Shown piece after piece: positions 36,905-46,285 of a stretch of DNA of 64,000 nucleotides (position 1 is its first letter; each line of letters starts with the position of its first letter). This DNA is from Duganella sp. CF517 (GTDB lineage Bacteria > Pseudomonadota > Gammaproteobacteria > Burkholderiales > Burkholderiaceae_D), in the NCBI RefSeq assembly GCF_900110275.1, contig NZ_FODC01000004.1, positions 558,001-622,000 on the forward strand, in the 5' to 3' direction. The notes under the pieces are model-generated. The model ran no database searches. It had not been told where the DNA came from and was given only the letters and a program-made list of their open reading frames with translations. Made by a program: the position numbers and the translations under genes.

Positions 36905-37186
36905 TCAGTAGACAGTGCACAGCCACCAGACGGCGGCCACGTTGGCGGCGACGCCGCACCAGAAGGCGACCTGGAACCGGGTCTTGGCGGTTTTGTGGCG
37001 CAGCCAGCGCTGCGCGAGCAGGGCGCCCGGCCAGCCGCAGGCCAGCCCCAGTAGCAGCAAGGTGCGTTCCGATACGCGCCGGCGGCGTCCGACGGCGGCC
37101 GATTTGTCGGCCGCGTAGACGATGAAGCACACCACGCTGGCGAGGCCGTACAGCGCCGCCAGCCAAAGCCATGGCGGCGGCGGCAA
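36905..37186 (-). CDS. DUF1294 small membrane protein
   Basis: The 93-aa protein carries the DUF1294 core: YAADKSAA, then GWPGALLAQRWLRHKTAK, flanked by membrane helices. It starts with TTG at 37186, since no ATG fits. It is just ahead of the EamA gene, forming a pair. Function is unknown. Confidence 0.82.
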   Translation of the reverse strand: MPPPPWLWLAALYGLASVVCFIVYAADKSAAVGRRRRVSERTLLLLGLACGWPGALLAQRWLRHKTAKTRFQVAFWCGVAANVAAVWWLCTVY

Positions 37187-37209
37187 GGACGACGCGCCGT
37201 CGGGCGGGA

Positions 37210-38268
37210 TCAGAAGTAGCGCAGGCCGAGGGCGGCCTTGACTTCATCGGCGGTCTGCGAGGCCACTTCGCGCGCGCGCATGGTGCCTTCCTTCAGCATC
37301 TGCATGATGTAGCCGTGGTCCTTGGCCAGTTCCTCGCGGCGCGCGCGGATCGGCGCCAGCATCTCCTGCAGCACCAGTTCGAGGCGCTTCTTGACGATCG
37401 AGTCACCCAGGCCGCCACGCACGTAGTGCGCCTTCATTTCGGCCAGCTTGTCCTGCTCGGGATCGAAGGCGTCCAGGTAGGTGAAGGCGACATTGCCTTC
37501 CAGGTGGCCCGGATCTTCGACGCGCAGGTGCAGCGGATCGGTGTAGACCTTTTTGACGGCGGCGGTGATCTCGGCGGCGGTGGCGCCCAGGTTGATCGTG
37601 TTGCCCAGCGATTTGCTCATTTTCGCCTTGCCGTCGGTGCCCGGCAGACGGCCGATCTCCGGCACCAGCGCCTTGCACTCGACCAGGATGTCCCGGTTGG
37701 CGATGCGGTTGAAGCGGCGCACGATCTCGTTGGTCTGTTCGATCATCGGGATCTGGTCTTCGCCGACCGGCACGAGCGAGGCCTTGAACGCCGAGATGTC
37801 GGCCGCCTGCGAGGCCGGGTAGGTCAGGAAGCCGGCCGGGATGTCGCGCTCGAAGCCGCGCAGCGCGATCTCGGTCTTGACGGTCGGGTTGCGCTGCAGG
37901 CGCGCCACGGTGACCATGTTCAGGTAGTAAAAGGTCAGTTCGGCCAGTTCCGGGATCTGCGACTGGATCAGGATCGTCGACTTGGCCGGGTCGATGCCGA
38001 CGGCCAGGTAGTCGAGCGCCACTTCCACCACGTTGCGGTGCACCTTGTTGGTGTCGTCCATGTTGTCGGTCAGCGCCTGGGCGTCGGCCAGCATGATGAA
38101 TTGCTTGTAATCGTGCTGGTAGGCGACGCGGTTGCGCAGGCTGCCGACGAAGTGGCCCAGGTGCAGGGGGCCGGTCGGGCGGTCGCCGGTCAGGATCACG
38201 GTCGGACCCTTGGCGGCGGTGGCGGCAGGCGCGGAGGCGATAACTTGGGACTGGTCAGGCAGACTCAT
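37210..38268 (-). CDS. trpS: Tryptophan--tRNA ligase
   Basis: The ~352-aa class I synthetase has the HIGH-type motif in GPLHLGHFVG and the KMSKS motif in KAKMSKSLGN, and charges tRNA-Trp. I chose the ATG at 38268, preceded by AAAGGA; the frame is open 17 codons further upstream into a hairpin and is not family sequence. A terminator-like hairpin lies in its leader. Confidence 0.96.
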   Translation of the reverse strand: MSLPDQSQVIASAPAATAAKGPTVILTGDRPTGPLHLGHFVGSLRNRVAYQHDYKQFIMLADAQALTDNMDDTNKVHRNVVEVALDYLAVGIDPAKSTILIQSQIPELAELTFYYLNMVTVARLQRNPTVKTEIALRGFERDIPAGFLTYPASQAADISAFKASLVPVGEDQIPMIEQTNEIVRRFNRIANRDILVECKALVPEIGRLPGTDGKAKMSKSLGNTINLGATAAEITAAVKKVYTDPLHLRVEDPGHLEGNVAFTYLDAFDPEQDKLAEMKAHYVRGGLGDSIVKKRLELVLQEMLAPIRARREELAKDHGYIMQMLKEGTMRAREVASQTADEVKAALGLRYF

Positions 38269-38304
38269 CAGGGGTTCCTTTACGTTGCCCCATCCGGCGC
38301 GACG

Positions 38305-38336
38305 AATAAAAAACGCCACCAGGAGGGGGCGGCGTT
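38305..38336 (-). terminator. Terminator-like hairpin in the trpS leader, possible attenuator
   Basis: On the minus strand a 9-bp stem (one G-U pair), arms at 38328-38336 and 38312-38320, with a 7-nt loop, is followed by a run of six Ts. No gene lies upstream on this strand for it to terminate, so it falls in the trpS 5' leader. Confidence 0.72.
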
Positions 38337-38521
38337 GATAAAAATATCACATCACTATGGGTAGACAGTGGCCGCGCGCTAGGAGCGGCGCCAAGTCAGG
38401 CTGGCGTGAGGTGTGGTGAAAAAAATCATGCGCGTATGGTTGCAGTTCGGCGGCGGTCTGTCAAGGTCCGGCCGGGAACCAAACGTGGGCGGAGCTGGTC
38501 TAGACTGAAAAGGAAAATAAC

Positions 38522-38806
38522 ATGGAGAACAACTTCAATTCGGTCGACTTCATGGATACGCTGATTGGTGGCGGCTTTACGGATCAGCAAGCAAAGGCTG
38601 TGACGTCGGCGGTGTTGAAATTGATCGATAGTCACTTGGTCACGAAGGACTATATTGACATGAAGCTGGTCGAACTGCGTTCCGCGTCGCGCGTCGAATT
38701 TCGTTCGGCCATTTCCGACCTCAAGGCCGAACTCATCAAATGGATGGTGTCCATCCTGATTGTTCAAACCGGCGCCACCGCATTGATGTTTACATTCCTG
38801 CACTGA
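38522..38806 (+). CDS. Small coiled-coil/TM protein, DUF1640-like
   Basis: The 94-aa protein has an N-terminal helical segment (FTDQQAKAVTSAVLKLIDSHLVTKDYIDMKL), a coiled coil, and one C-terminal membrane helix (WMVSILIVQTGATALMF). This layout matches small DUF1640/CCDC90-like bacterial proteins. Function is unknown. It is divergent from trpS. Confidence 0.78.
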   Translation: MENNFNSVDFMDTLIGGGFTDQQAKAVTSAVLKLIDSHLVTKDYIDMKLVELRSASRVEFRSAISDLKAELIKWMVSILIVQTGATALMFTFLH

Positions 38807-38830
38807 AGGCTGTTGGACTGCGCGGCCCCG

Positions 38831-39643
38831 TCAGCGCGCCCGCACGTTGCCGTTCAGTAACTCCGCGCTGAAGTAGCGCAGATAGGCATCCATCACCTGG
38901 TTCGACTTGGCCATTTTTTCCAGCGCCTCGTGCAGCGTGCGCTGGTCGTCCTTGCCCAATGCGTGCGAGATGTAGGCGCCGCTGTGCTTCCACGGCAGCT
39001 CGGGTATCGCCTCCACCCGCAGCCGCTCCGCCATCCCCTGCACGCGCGGCTCGCCGCGGATGGCTCCGGCGATCAGCGTCGGCCCCAGGATGGTCAGGTC
39101 GACCGCGCCCGCGTGCAGCAGGCGCGCCACCGCCGTGGTATCGACCTCGCTGAACAGGCGTCCTTGCTTGCCCAACTCGTTGACCAGCGCGGTGTATTCC
39201 TCGCCGTAGTCGAAGCCGCGCACCACCGCCACCCGCAACCCGCGCCGCGCCAGCAACTCGCCGGCGTTGGCGATCGGCGCGCGGTCGCCGGCGATCGAGA
39301 CGAGCATCGGGCGGTTGTTCACCAGCGGTACGAAGGTGCCGAGCTGGTCGCGTTCCGGCGTGCGCGTGGCGGGCATCAGGATGTCGGCCCGGCCGATACG
39401 GTACAGCGCCACCAGGCGCGCGCGCGGCACCACGGTGAAAACGAATTTGCAGCCGGTCTTGCGCGACATCTCGCGCAGCAGATCGGGGAAGATGCCTTTG
39501 ATCTGCTGCCCCTCGACGATCACGCCGGAGCCGCTGGCGGCGACCGGAACGGCGATGTCGCGCGAGCAGCCGGCCGCCGCGTTCAGCGGCAGCAGTGCGG
39601 CCAACAACGCCGCCAACGCGGTCGCGAGCAGGCGCCGCGTCAT
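38831..39643 (-). CDS. Periplasmic solute-binding (family 3)-like protein
   Basis: The 270-aa protein has a signal peptide (ending NAAA) and the bilobed fold of family-3 solute-binding proteins, with GIFPDLLREMSRKTGCKF near the N-terminus. No ABC permease is near, so it may be an orphan sensor-type member. Its start overlaps the stop of the MFS gene by 4 bp (ATGA), so it is translationally coupled to it. Confidence 0.85.
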   Translation of the reverse strand: MTRRLLATALAALLAALLPLNAAAGCSRDIAVPVAASGSGVIVEGQQIKGIFPDLLREMSRKTGCKFVFTVVPRARLVALYRIGRADILMPATRTPERDQLGTFVPLVNNRPMLVSIAGDRAPIANAGELLARRGLRVAVVRGFDYGEEYTALVNELGKQGRLFSEVDTTAVARLLHAGAVDLTILGPTLIAGAIRGEPRVQGMAERLRVEAIPELPWKHSGAYISHALGKDDQRTLHEALEKMAKSNQVMDAYLRYFSAELLNGNVRAR

Positions 39644-40914
39644 GGCTTGGCCTCCATGTGGTGGTTGCTGAAATACCGGCGCGCCACCACGATGGCCGCC
39701 GCCTGCATCGCCGCGCAGACGAAGAAGGTGGTGCCGATGCGCCAGTCGCCGGCCGGCAGGTGGCTGACTTTGCCGAGGATGGCGGCGCCGATCAGCGGCA
39801 TGAAGATGACGCCGATGCTGCTGATCGATTGCAGCGATCCCATCAACTCGCCCTGTTCGTCGTGCGGGGTCTGTTTGGAGATGATGGCCTGCAGCGCCGG
39901 GCCGACGGCGAAGGCCAGCACGTTACACAGGATCAGCACATACATCATCCAGCCATGCGTGGCGAGGCCGTAGAACAGGTAGGTCAGGCAGCCCGAGGCC
40001 AGTCCCATCAGCGCCAGGCGGACCTCGCCGAAGCGCTTGATCATCACGCCCAGCAAGCCGGCCTGCACCACGGCGGCCGTGACGCCGACGCAGAACAGCG
40101 CCGCGCCGTTCTGGCCCGGCGTCCAGTCGAAGCGGAAGGTGGTGTACAGCACCCAGGTCGTCTGCAGCATCATCTGCGCGCAGGTGACCAGCGCGAAGGT
40201 GACGATCAGGCCGCGGATGTCCCGGCGGCGCGCCAGCTTGACCAGCGCCGCGAAGGGATTGATTTTGGCGATGCTGAACGGCGCCCGGCGCGATGCCGGC
40301 AGCGATTCGGGCACGGCGAAGTAGCCGTAGGCGAAATTGGCCGCCGACAGCGCGGCGGCCACATAGAACGGCAGGTGCAGGTCGACGCTGCCCAGCAGGC
40401 CGCCCAGCATCGGGCCGCAGATGAAGCCCAGGCCGAACGCCGCGCCGACCTTGCCGAAGCTCTTGGCGCGGTTGTCCGGCGTCGAGATGTCCGAAGCGTA
40501 GGCCGACGCCACCGACATGCTGGCCGACGACATGCCGCCGATGACGCGGCCGATGAACAGGCAGGCCAGGTTCGGCGCCCACGCCGTCGCCAGGAAATTG
40601 ACGCACATGCCGGCCATCGAATACAGCAGCACCGGGCGGCGTCCGACACGGTCGCTGAAGGCGCCCAGCATCGGCATGAAGATGAACTGCATCAGGCCGA
40701 AAGTGGCGCTCATGATGCCGAACCAGTAGGACTGGTCGTCGCGCGAGCCGGTGAATTCGCCGACCAGCAGCGGCAGCACCGGCACGATCAGGCCGATGCC
40801 CAGCATGTCGATGAAGACGCAAATCAGGACGAAGTTCAGATTGCCCGGCGCCGGCGGCGGCGCGGCGGCGGGCGCGCCGGCGGGCGCGGCGGAGTCAGGG
40901 GCGGTCATAAGCAT
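39640..40914 (-). CDS. MFS transporter of the TetA (DHA1) type
   Basis: The 424-aa protein has 12 predicted membrane helices. It shows the DHA1 hallmark motif GAFSDRVGRRPVLL and the early VFIDMLGIGLIVPVLPLL of TetA-like drug:H+ antiporters. An Ala/Pro-rich N-terminal tail is unusual. The substrate cannot be told from sequence. It overlaps the downstream solute-binding gene. Confidence 0.9.
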   Translation of the reverse strand: MLMTAPDSAAPAGAPAAAPPPAPGNLNFVLICVFIDMLGIGLIVPVLPLLVGEFTGSRDDQSYWFGIMSATFGLMQFIFMPMLGAFSDRVGRRPVLLYSMAGMCVNFLATAWAPNLACLFIGRVIGGMSSASMSVASAYASDISTPDNRAKSFGKVGAAFGLGFICGPMLGGLLGSVDLHLPFYVAAALSAANFAYGYFAVPESLPASRRAPFSIAKINPFAALVKLARRRDIRGLIVTFALVTCAQMMLQTTWVLYTTFRFDWTPGQNGAALFCVGVTAAVVQAGLLGVMIKRFGEVRLALMGLASGCLTYLFYGLATHGWMMYVLILCNVLAFAVGPALQAIISKQTPHDEQGELMGSLQSISSIGVIFMPLIGAAILGKVSHLPAGDWRIGTTFFVCAAMQAAAIVVARRYFSNHHMEAKP

Positions 40915-40979
40915 GGGACGACGCGAAGTCGGGGCGCAAAGTCATCGGGTAAGGTGGTGGGACAGGATCATCGCGCCGG

Positions 40980-41639
40980 TCAGGGTGCCGCCGGGCTGGC
41001 GGCCCATTCGGCGATGAAGTTGTCGCGGAAGGCCGTCAGCTCGTTGAGGCGCGTCTGCGCCTGGCGGCGGCCGGCGGCGGTCTGCATCTTGCCGGGGAGG
41101 GTGGCCAGCTTGGTGTCGATGTGGTCCAGCGCATAGGCTTTTTCATCGAGCTCGCGGTGCAGCGCCATCGGATCGTCGGCGTGCGCCAGCGCGGTGCCCA
41201 TGCGTCCGGCCGTGTAGAACAGGCGCGCCAGGCCGACGGCGCCAAGGGCGTCGAGGCGGTCGGCGTCCTGCACGATCTTCGCTTCGATGGTCTCGGGGCG
41301 GATGCCGGCCGAAAAACTGTGGCTTTCGATGGCGTGGGCGACGGCGGCCAGCTTATTGGGCGGGAAGTCGAGTTCGGCCAGTTGGCGGCTCGCCAGCAGC
41401 GCCGCCTTGCGCGAGGCCAGGTGGCGTTCCGGATCGTTCTTGGGCAGGTTGACCAGATCGTGCAGGTAGCAACCGGCCAGCACGATCAGCGGGTCGGCTT
41501 CGGGATGGTCGTCCAGCAGCAGCGTGGCGTTGCGCCAGACGCGGTGCAGGTGGTTGGTGTCGTGCGCGCCATCGGCCCCCTGGGCGGCGCTGGCCAGGGC
41601 GACCAGGCGGGGGTGCCAGCTGTTGAGCAAGCTATTCAT
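40980..41639 (-). CDS. HD-domain phosphohydrolase
   Basis: The 219-aa protein has the HD metal motif: NHLHRVWRNA, then AGCYLHDLVN (His-Asp), then QDADRLDALGA supplying the last Asp. It belongs to the YpgQ/YedJ-like group of nucleotide or pyrophosphate hydrolases. The exact substrate is unknown. Confidence 0.9.
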   Translation of the reverse strand: MNSLLNSWHPRLVALASAAQGADGAHDTNHLHRVWRNATLLLDDHPEADPLIVLAGCYLHDLVNLPKNDPERHLASRKAALLASRQLAELDFPPNKLAAVAHAIESHSFSAGIRPETIEAKIVQDADRLDALGAVGLARLFYTAGRMGTALAHADDPMALHRELDEKAYALDHIDTKLATLPGKMQTAAGRRQAQTRLNELTAFRDNFIAEWAASPAAP

Positions 41640-41830
41640 CGTTCTCCCATCACGTATCAGACGCTTGATTTTTTAATCATACAGCGTGCCGCCGTGGTTG
41701 TGCAGCCGAACACGGATCGGGACAAAAATTGTTTGCTTGCCAAGTCGTCGCGATACTTATAAGAAACCTAATTTTGAAAAAGCAAGTGTCTTATTTGTTG
41801 CTGTGCCGCATTTTTTTGGTGCTATAAATC

Positions 41831-41859
41831 TTGACTTGAGGTAACATTGGTGCCATAAC
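41831..41859 (+). promoter_or_regulatory. Sigma-70 promoter of cheW-MCP
   Basis: TTGACT (41831-41836) and CATAAC (41854-41859) are spaced by 17 bp, 21 bp before the cheW ATG. It looks like a housekeeping promoter rather than a flagellar sigma-28 one. Confidence 0.6.
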
Positions 41860-41880
41860 TTTAGCAATCAAGGAACTCAA

Positions 41881-42375
41881 ATGTCCAGTAACGTCAGCGA
41901 ATTGCGCGCCAACATTCCCGCCAGCGAGTACCTGGCTTTTACTCTTGGTCAAGAAGAGTACGGCATCGATATACAAAAAGTCAGCGAAATCCGCAGCTAT
42001 GAAACCCCGACCCGCATCGCCAACGCGCCGGAATTCGTCAAGGGCGTGGTCAACCTGCGCGGCATCATCGTGCCGATCGTCGACATGCGTATCAAATTCA
42101 ATCTCGGCACGCCGACCTACGACCAGTTCACCGTCGTCATCATCCTGAACATCGGCCACCGCGTGGTGGGCATGGTGGTGGACCGCGTCTCGGACGTGAC
42201 CACGCTGCTGCCCGAGCAAATCAAGCCGGCGCCGGAAATCGGCTCGGCGCTCAACACCGACCATATCGTCGGCCTGGGCACGCTGGACGAACGCATGCTG
42301 ATCCTGGTCGACATCGACAAGCTGATGTCCAGCGCGGACATGGGCCTGATCGAAAACACCGCGCTGGCGGCCTAA
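41881..42375 (+). CDS. cheW: Chemotaxis coupling protein CheW
   Basis: The 164-aa protein is a CheW adaptor that links receptors to CheA; it has the core VVNLRGIIVPIVDMR and VVDRVSDV motifs. It is followed 73 bp later by a receptor gene, and the pair may signal together. No cheA is in the window. Confidence 0.95.
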   Translation: MSSNVSELRANIPASEYLAFTLGQEEYGIDIQKVSEIRSYETPTRIANAPEFVKGVVNLRGIIVPIVDMRIKFNLGTPTYDQFTVVIILNIGHRVVGMVVDRVSDVTTLLPEQIKPAPEIGSALNTDHIVGLGTLDERMLILVDIDKLMSSADMGLIENTALAA

Positions 42376-42448
42376 GACAGCCCTTCACGCCGGCATGCGA
42401 CGATGCTGACCTAATTTGCACTATTGTTTTTGATTAAGAGGTACAAGA

Positions 42449-44077
42449 ATGAATATGTTGGAAAATATCAGCATCGGCAAACGCCTGGCGTTCGGCTTCA
42501 CCGTCATCCTGGCGTTCGCGATGCTGATCACCGGCATCAGCGTCTGGCGCCTGCAGGGCGTGGCCTCGGCCACGGCCGACATGATGCAGGTGCCGCTGGC
42601 CAAGGAACGGCTGATCGGCGATTGGTCGAGCAATATTGATAGCGCTATCCGGCGCACCACCGCGATCGCGCGCAGCACCGACACCACGCTCGGGCCGTAT
42701 TTTGCCGACGAAGCGAAGGCCTCGTCGGCCAAGTCGAGCGACTACCAGAAGAAGATCGAGGCGTTGATCACCGACGCCGACGAGAAGGATCTGTTCGCGC
42801 GCATCGGCGAGCAACGCAAGATCTATTTGTCCTCGCGCGAGAAGCTGACCAAGTTGAAGGCGGCCGGCGAGCTTGAGGAATCCAACAAGGTGTTCGAATC
42901 CGTGTTCCGTCCCTGCACGGCCGCCTATCAGGCGCTGGTCGGCGACCTGCTGAAAATGCAGCGCGCGAAGATCGACGCCACCGCCGCCAACATCGACGCC
43001 GTCGCCGCCAGCAGCCGCAATTTGCTGTACGTGCTGGCCGCGCTGGTGCTGACCTTCGGCGTGGTGTGCGCCTGGCTGCTGACCACCGGTATCGTCCGTC
43101 CGCTGCGCGAAGCGGTGGTGGTCGCGCGGCGTGTCGCCAGCGGCGACCTGACCGGGCATATCGACGCCAGCGCCAGGGACGAAACCGGCCAGTTGCTGGC
43201 CGCGCTCAAGGAGATGAACGCCAGCCTGCTGGGCATCGTCACCGAGGTGCGCAGCGGCACCGACCATATCACCACCTCGTCGAGCGAGATCGCCGCCGGC
43301 AACCAGGACCTGTCGCGCCGCACCGAGCAGCAGGCCGGCGCGCTGGAGGAAACCGCGTCGTCGATGGAGGAATTGACGTCGACCGTCAAGCACAACGCCG
43401 ACAACGCCCGCCAGGCCAACCAGCTGGCCGCATCGGCCGCGCAGGTGGCCGTCAAGGGCGGCGCCGTGGTGGCCGAGGTGGTCGGCACCATGGACTCGAT
43501 CAACGAATCGTCCAAGCGCATCGTCGACATCATCTCCGTCATCGACGGCATCGCCTTCCAGACCAATATCCTGGCGCTGAACGCTGCTGTGGAAGCGGCG
43601 CGCGCCGGCGAGCAGGGTCGCGGCTTCGCCGTGGTGGCGTCGGAAGTGCGCAACCTGGCGCAGCGTTCGGCGTCGGCCGCCAAAGAGATCAAGGCGCTGA
43701 TCGGCGACTCGGTCGACAAGGTCAACCAGGGCAGCCGCCTGGTCGCCAACGCCGGCGTGACGATGGAGGAAATCGTCAGCAGCGTGCACCGCGTCAGCGA
43801 CATCATCTCGGAAATCACCGCCGCCAGCTCCGAGCAAAGCGCCGGCATCAACGAGGTCAACCAGGCCATCGGCTCGATGGACGCGGTCACGCAGCAGAAT
43901 GCCGCGCTGGTCGAGCAGGCCGCCGCCGCCGCCGAATCGATGCAGCAGCAAGCGGCGGCGCTGGCGCAGGTGGTCAGCGTCTTCAAGGTGAACGACTCGG
44001 GACGTCCATACCTGAAGAGCAAGGCCACTGCCCCCGCGCGTCGGCTGGCTCAGGTCGGGCGCATTAGCGCAGCCTGA
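42449..44077 (+). CDS. Methyl-accepting chemotaxis protein
   Basis: The 542-aa receptor has a first membrane helix (~residues 10-32), a four-helix-bundle periplasmic sensor of ~155 residues, a second helix (~191-212), HAMP, and a cytoplasmic domain with the hairpin tip core VIDGIAFQTNILALNAAVEAAR. No C-terminal CheR-binding pentapeptide is present. The ligand is unknown. It follows cheW. Confidence 0.95.
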   Translation: MNMLENISIGKRLAFGFTVILAFAMLITGISVWRLQGVASATADMMQVPLAKERLIGDWSSNIDSAIRRTTAIARSTDTTLGPYFADEAKASSAKSSDYQKKIEALITDADEKDLFARIGEQRKIYLSSREKLTKLKAAGELEESNKVFESVFRPCTAAYQALVGDLLKMQRAKIDATAANIDAVAASSRNLLYVLAALVLTFGVVCAWLLTTGIVRPLREAVVVARRVASGDLTGHIDASARDETGQLLAALKEMNASLLGIVTEVRSGTDHITTSSSEIAAGNQDLSRRTEQQAGALEETASSMEELTSTVKHNADNARQANQLAASAAQVAVKGGAVVAEVVGTMDSINESSKRIVDIISVIDGIAFQTNILALNAAVEAARAGEQGRGFAVVASEVRNLAQRSASAAKEIKALIGDSVDKVNQGSRLVANAGVTMEEIVSSVHRVSDIISEITAASSEQSAGINEVNQAIGSMDAVTQQNAALVEQAAAAAESMQQQAAALAQVVSVFKVNDSGRPYLKSKATAPARRLAQVGRISAA

Positions 44078-44083
44078 TCGGCC

Positions 44084-44111
44084 ACGCATGCGCCGTCGCC
44101 GGCGCATGCGT
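44084..44111. terminator. Hairpin between the MCP gene and the RNase H-like gene
   Basis: An 11-bp perfect stem (44084-44094 with 44101-44111) and a 6-nt loop lie between the two convergent genes. There is no T-run, so the terminator role is likely but not certain. Confidence 0.65.
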
Positions 44112-44815
44112 CATTCGATCGGGGAAGCGGGCGACGGCCCGCCGACCGCCAACTGCGACAACCGGTCCGCGTCCCCGTTGCGGTGGCGCGGCACCCACCG
44201 CAGGCTCACGGTGCCCAGCCGCGCCAATAATTCGGTCACGCGCGCCCGATGCGCCTCCAGGCCCTTCGCGGCGCGTCCCGCCGCAACCGCCTGGGCGCTG
44301 AGGTTGACGTCATCGACCACCACCCGGCTGTCGCCGCACACCACCAGATCGTGCGCGCCCGATCGCACCGCCGCCTCCAGCAGCGCGGTCAGCGCCAGAT
44401 ACTCGGCCTCACCGCTATTGCCATGCCCCGCGCGGCGGCTGATCTCCAGCCGTTCGCCCGCGGGACCGCAAAGCAGCGCGCCGATACCGATCTGTCCCGG
44501 ATTGGGATGCGCCGAACCGTCGAACCACCCGCGCCAGGCGTCGCCCGGGGGCTGCGTGCGCGCCAGGCGTAGCGCCTCGCGCCGCGCCTTCTCCTGCGTC
44601 TTCGCGGCGCGCAGCGACTCATCGCGCGAACGCGCCCGCGCCCGCTCGTCGAGCAAGCGATCCAGGCCGGCCAGGCCCGCGACCCCGGTCAGCACCTGCC
44701 GCAGCGCGTCGTCCTCCGTCAAGCGCATCCGCGCCGCCAAACGGCGCGCGGCCGCGCGCTCGCCCTTGTAGGCGGCCGTGGCGAGCGCTTCGAACCCTGT
44801 TTCACGCATCGGCAC
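44111..44815 (-). CDS. RNase H-like (ribonuclease HI fold) protein
   Basis: The C-terminal ~130 residues of this 234-aa protein match RNase HI: WFDGSAHPNPGQIGIGALL, GEAEYLALTALLEAA and VVCGDSRVVVDDV supply the acidic residues, with HRNGDAD near the end. The N-terminal ~100 residues are helical and Arg-rich and may bind nucleic acid. It could process RNA-DNA hybrids alongside the housekeeping enzyme. Confidence 0.88.
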   Translation of the reverse strand: MPMRETGFEALATAAYKGERAAARRLAARMRLTEDDALRQVLTGVAGLAGLDRLLDERARARSRDESLRAAKTQEKARREALRLARTQPPGDAWRGWFDGSAHPNPGQIGIGALLCGPAGERLEISRRAGHGNSGEAEYLALTALLEAAVRSGAHDLVVCGDSRVVVDDVNLSAQAVAAGRAAKGLEAHRARVTELLARLGTVSLRWVPRHRNGDADRLSQLAVGGPSPASPIE

Positions 44816-44820
44816 GTCGA

Positions 44821-45621
44821 TCAGTCGCGGCGCGGATTGTCGGGACGGCGATCGTAGCGGTTCGGGACCCCGTCGCCATCGCGGTCGCGGTCATGCCGGT
44901 TCGGCACGCCGTCATGATCGCGGTCGCCATGGCCGCCGTGGCGATAGTCGTTACGGTAATCGTTGCGGTGGTCGCCCCGATGGTCGCCGCGGTAGTCACG
45001 GTTGTCGTGACGGTCGTAGCGGTTGGGGATGCCGTCATGATCGCGATCGCCGTTCGGACCGCGCTCCCAGCGGCCGTCCTGTCGTTCCCATCGGCCGCCA
45101 TGGTCGATCCAGCGCGGCTGGGTGTAGACGTAGCCGGGGCGGGCGCCGACCCAGTTACCGCCGACCCAGATATGACGGTTGCCGCGCCAGTCCCAGTAGC
45201 CGGGCGCCCAGATATAGCCGGCGCGCGGCGGCGGCACGACCTCGTAACGTGGCGGCGGCGGGGCGACGGTCACATAGTCCACTTGCACCGGGCGCTGGTC
45301 CACGGTGATCCAGCCGCCCCGGTCGAGGCGCCAGCCGCCGTTGTCGCGTATCCATTCGGCGCGGCGGTACTGGGCGCCACGGCGCTCGGCTTCCCAGCGG
45401 CCGGCGGCCCACACGTGGCGGGAGCCGTCCCAATTCCAGTAACCGGGCGCCCACACATAGCCACGCCGTGCGACCGGCACGCTTTCGAAGCGCGGTGGTG
45501 GCGGGGCGTCCCCGATGACGATGCTCAGGCCGACCTGCGCGGACGCGGTGGCGGGAGCGAAAGCGGCGGCGCTCAGCGCAAGCATGGCGGCGGCGAAGAT
45601 GGTGTGCGAGCGTTTGATCAT
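44821..45621 (-). CDS. Exported YXWGXW-repeat protein with Asp-rich DxDxDG tail
   Basis: The 266-aa protein has a signal peptide (ending ATASA). Two copies of the YXWGXW-type motif follow (GYVWAPGYWNWDGS and GYIWAPGYWDWRGN). The C-terminal third is made of RDHDGIPNRYDR-type repeats that resemble calcium-binding thrombospondin type-3 repeats. It is a surface or periplasmic protein of unknown role. The ATG at 45621 is chosen because the signal peptide starts there. Confidence 0.85.
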   Translation of the reverse strand: MIKRSHTIFAAAMLALSAAAFAPATASAQVGLSIVIGDAPPPPRFESVPVARRGYVWAPGYWNWDGSRHVWAAGRWEAERRGAQYRRAEWIRDNGGWRLDRGGWITVDQRPVQVDYVTVAPPPPRYEVVPPPRAGYIWAPGYWDWRGNRHIWVGGNWVGARPGYVYTQPRWIDHGGRWERQDGRWERGPNGDRDHDGIPNRYDRHDNRDYRGDHRGDHRNDYRNDYRHGGHGDRDHDGVPNRHDRDRDGDGVPNRYDRRPDNPRRD

Positions 45622-45856
45622 GATGTTCTCCTTGACTGCGTCGACTGCGGCGCATGGACGAACTATATCAAGCGCCCAGGGCGGTCGCGCCGAATGATGC
45701 AACTTTTTACATATGACACAAACATGCGGAGGCGATTTGTACGCTGGCGTACGGATAGGGACGTGCGTGGGGGTGTGGCGGAGGAAGGGGAGGCGGGCGG
45801 CTTCGCCTGTTACGCGCCGGAGGAGACGGGCGTACAGGCGAAGGGGCGGCGCGGGT

Positions 45857-46084
45857 TCAAATCTTGGTCGACGTGGTGACGTCGGTGGCCAGCGTGGTGC
45901 GGTTTTCATCGATGAGCATTTGCTTCTTTTGATCAGCCGTCAAGCGTTTGGCGCTGACGACGACCACTTGCATTTCCTGTGCCGCGACCTGGTCTTGTAC
46001 GGGCGCTTGCAGCGCGAAGTCGGCGGCGAAGACCAGGCCCAGGGTGATGATGAATGCGGCTTCGAAGTTTTTCAGGACGTTCAT
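45857..46084 (-). CDS. Small single-pass membrane or exported protein
   Basis: The 75-aa product has one hydrophobic N-terminal segment (AAFIITLGLVFAADFAL) and a short, mostly polar tail with an EMQVVVVSAKRLT strand. A ribosome site (GGAAG) precedes the ATG. I do not recognise a family. Confidence 0.6.
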   Translation of the reverse strand: MNVLKNFEAAFIITLGLVFAADFALQAPVQDQVAAQEMQVVVVSAKRLTADQKKQMLIDENRTTLATDVTTSTKI

Positions 46085-46285
46085 TTTGCTTCCTTTCGGT
46101 GGTTAAAAGTGTGTTTCGATGTGCTCACTTTAGGCAAAGCCCCGTCAAGGCGCCATGGGATTGCGACGAGCCGCGTTTTTCGCGGGGCGAACTGCGAATA
46201 GGCGCGATAAACCCGCTGAGCCCGCTAGTTTTCGCCGGCCCCCCGCTAAGGCCGGGGAGACACCGACCACCAGCGCGAGGGGCAT

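Noticed and set aside
35934..37247. 437-codon version of the EamA protein
   Set aside because: The first ~118 codons are Arg-rich shadow of the DUF1294 gene; the transporter starts at 36893.
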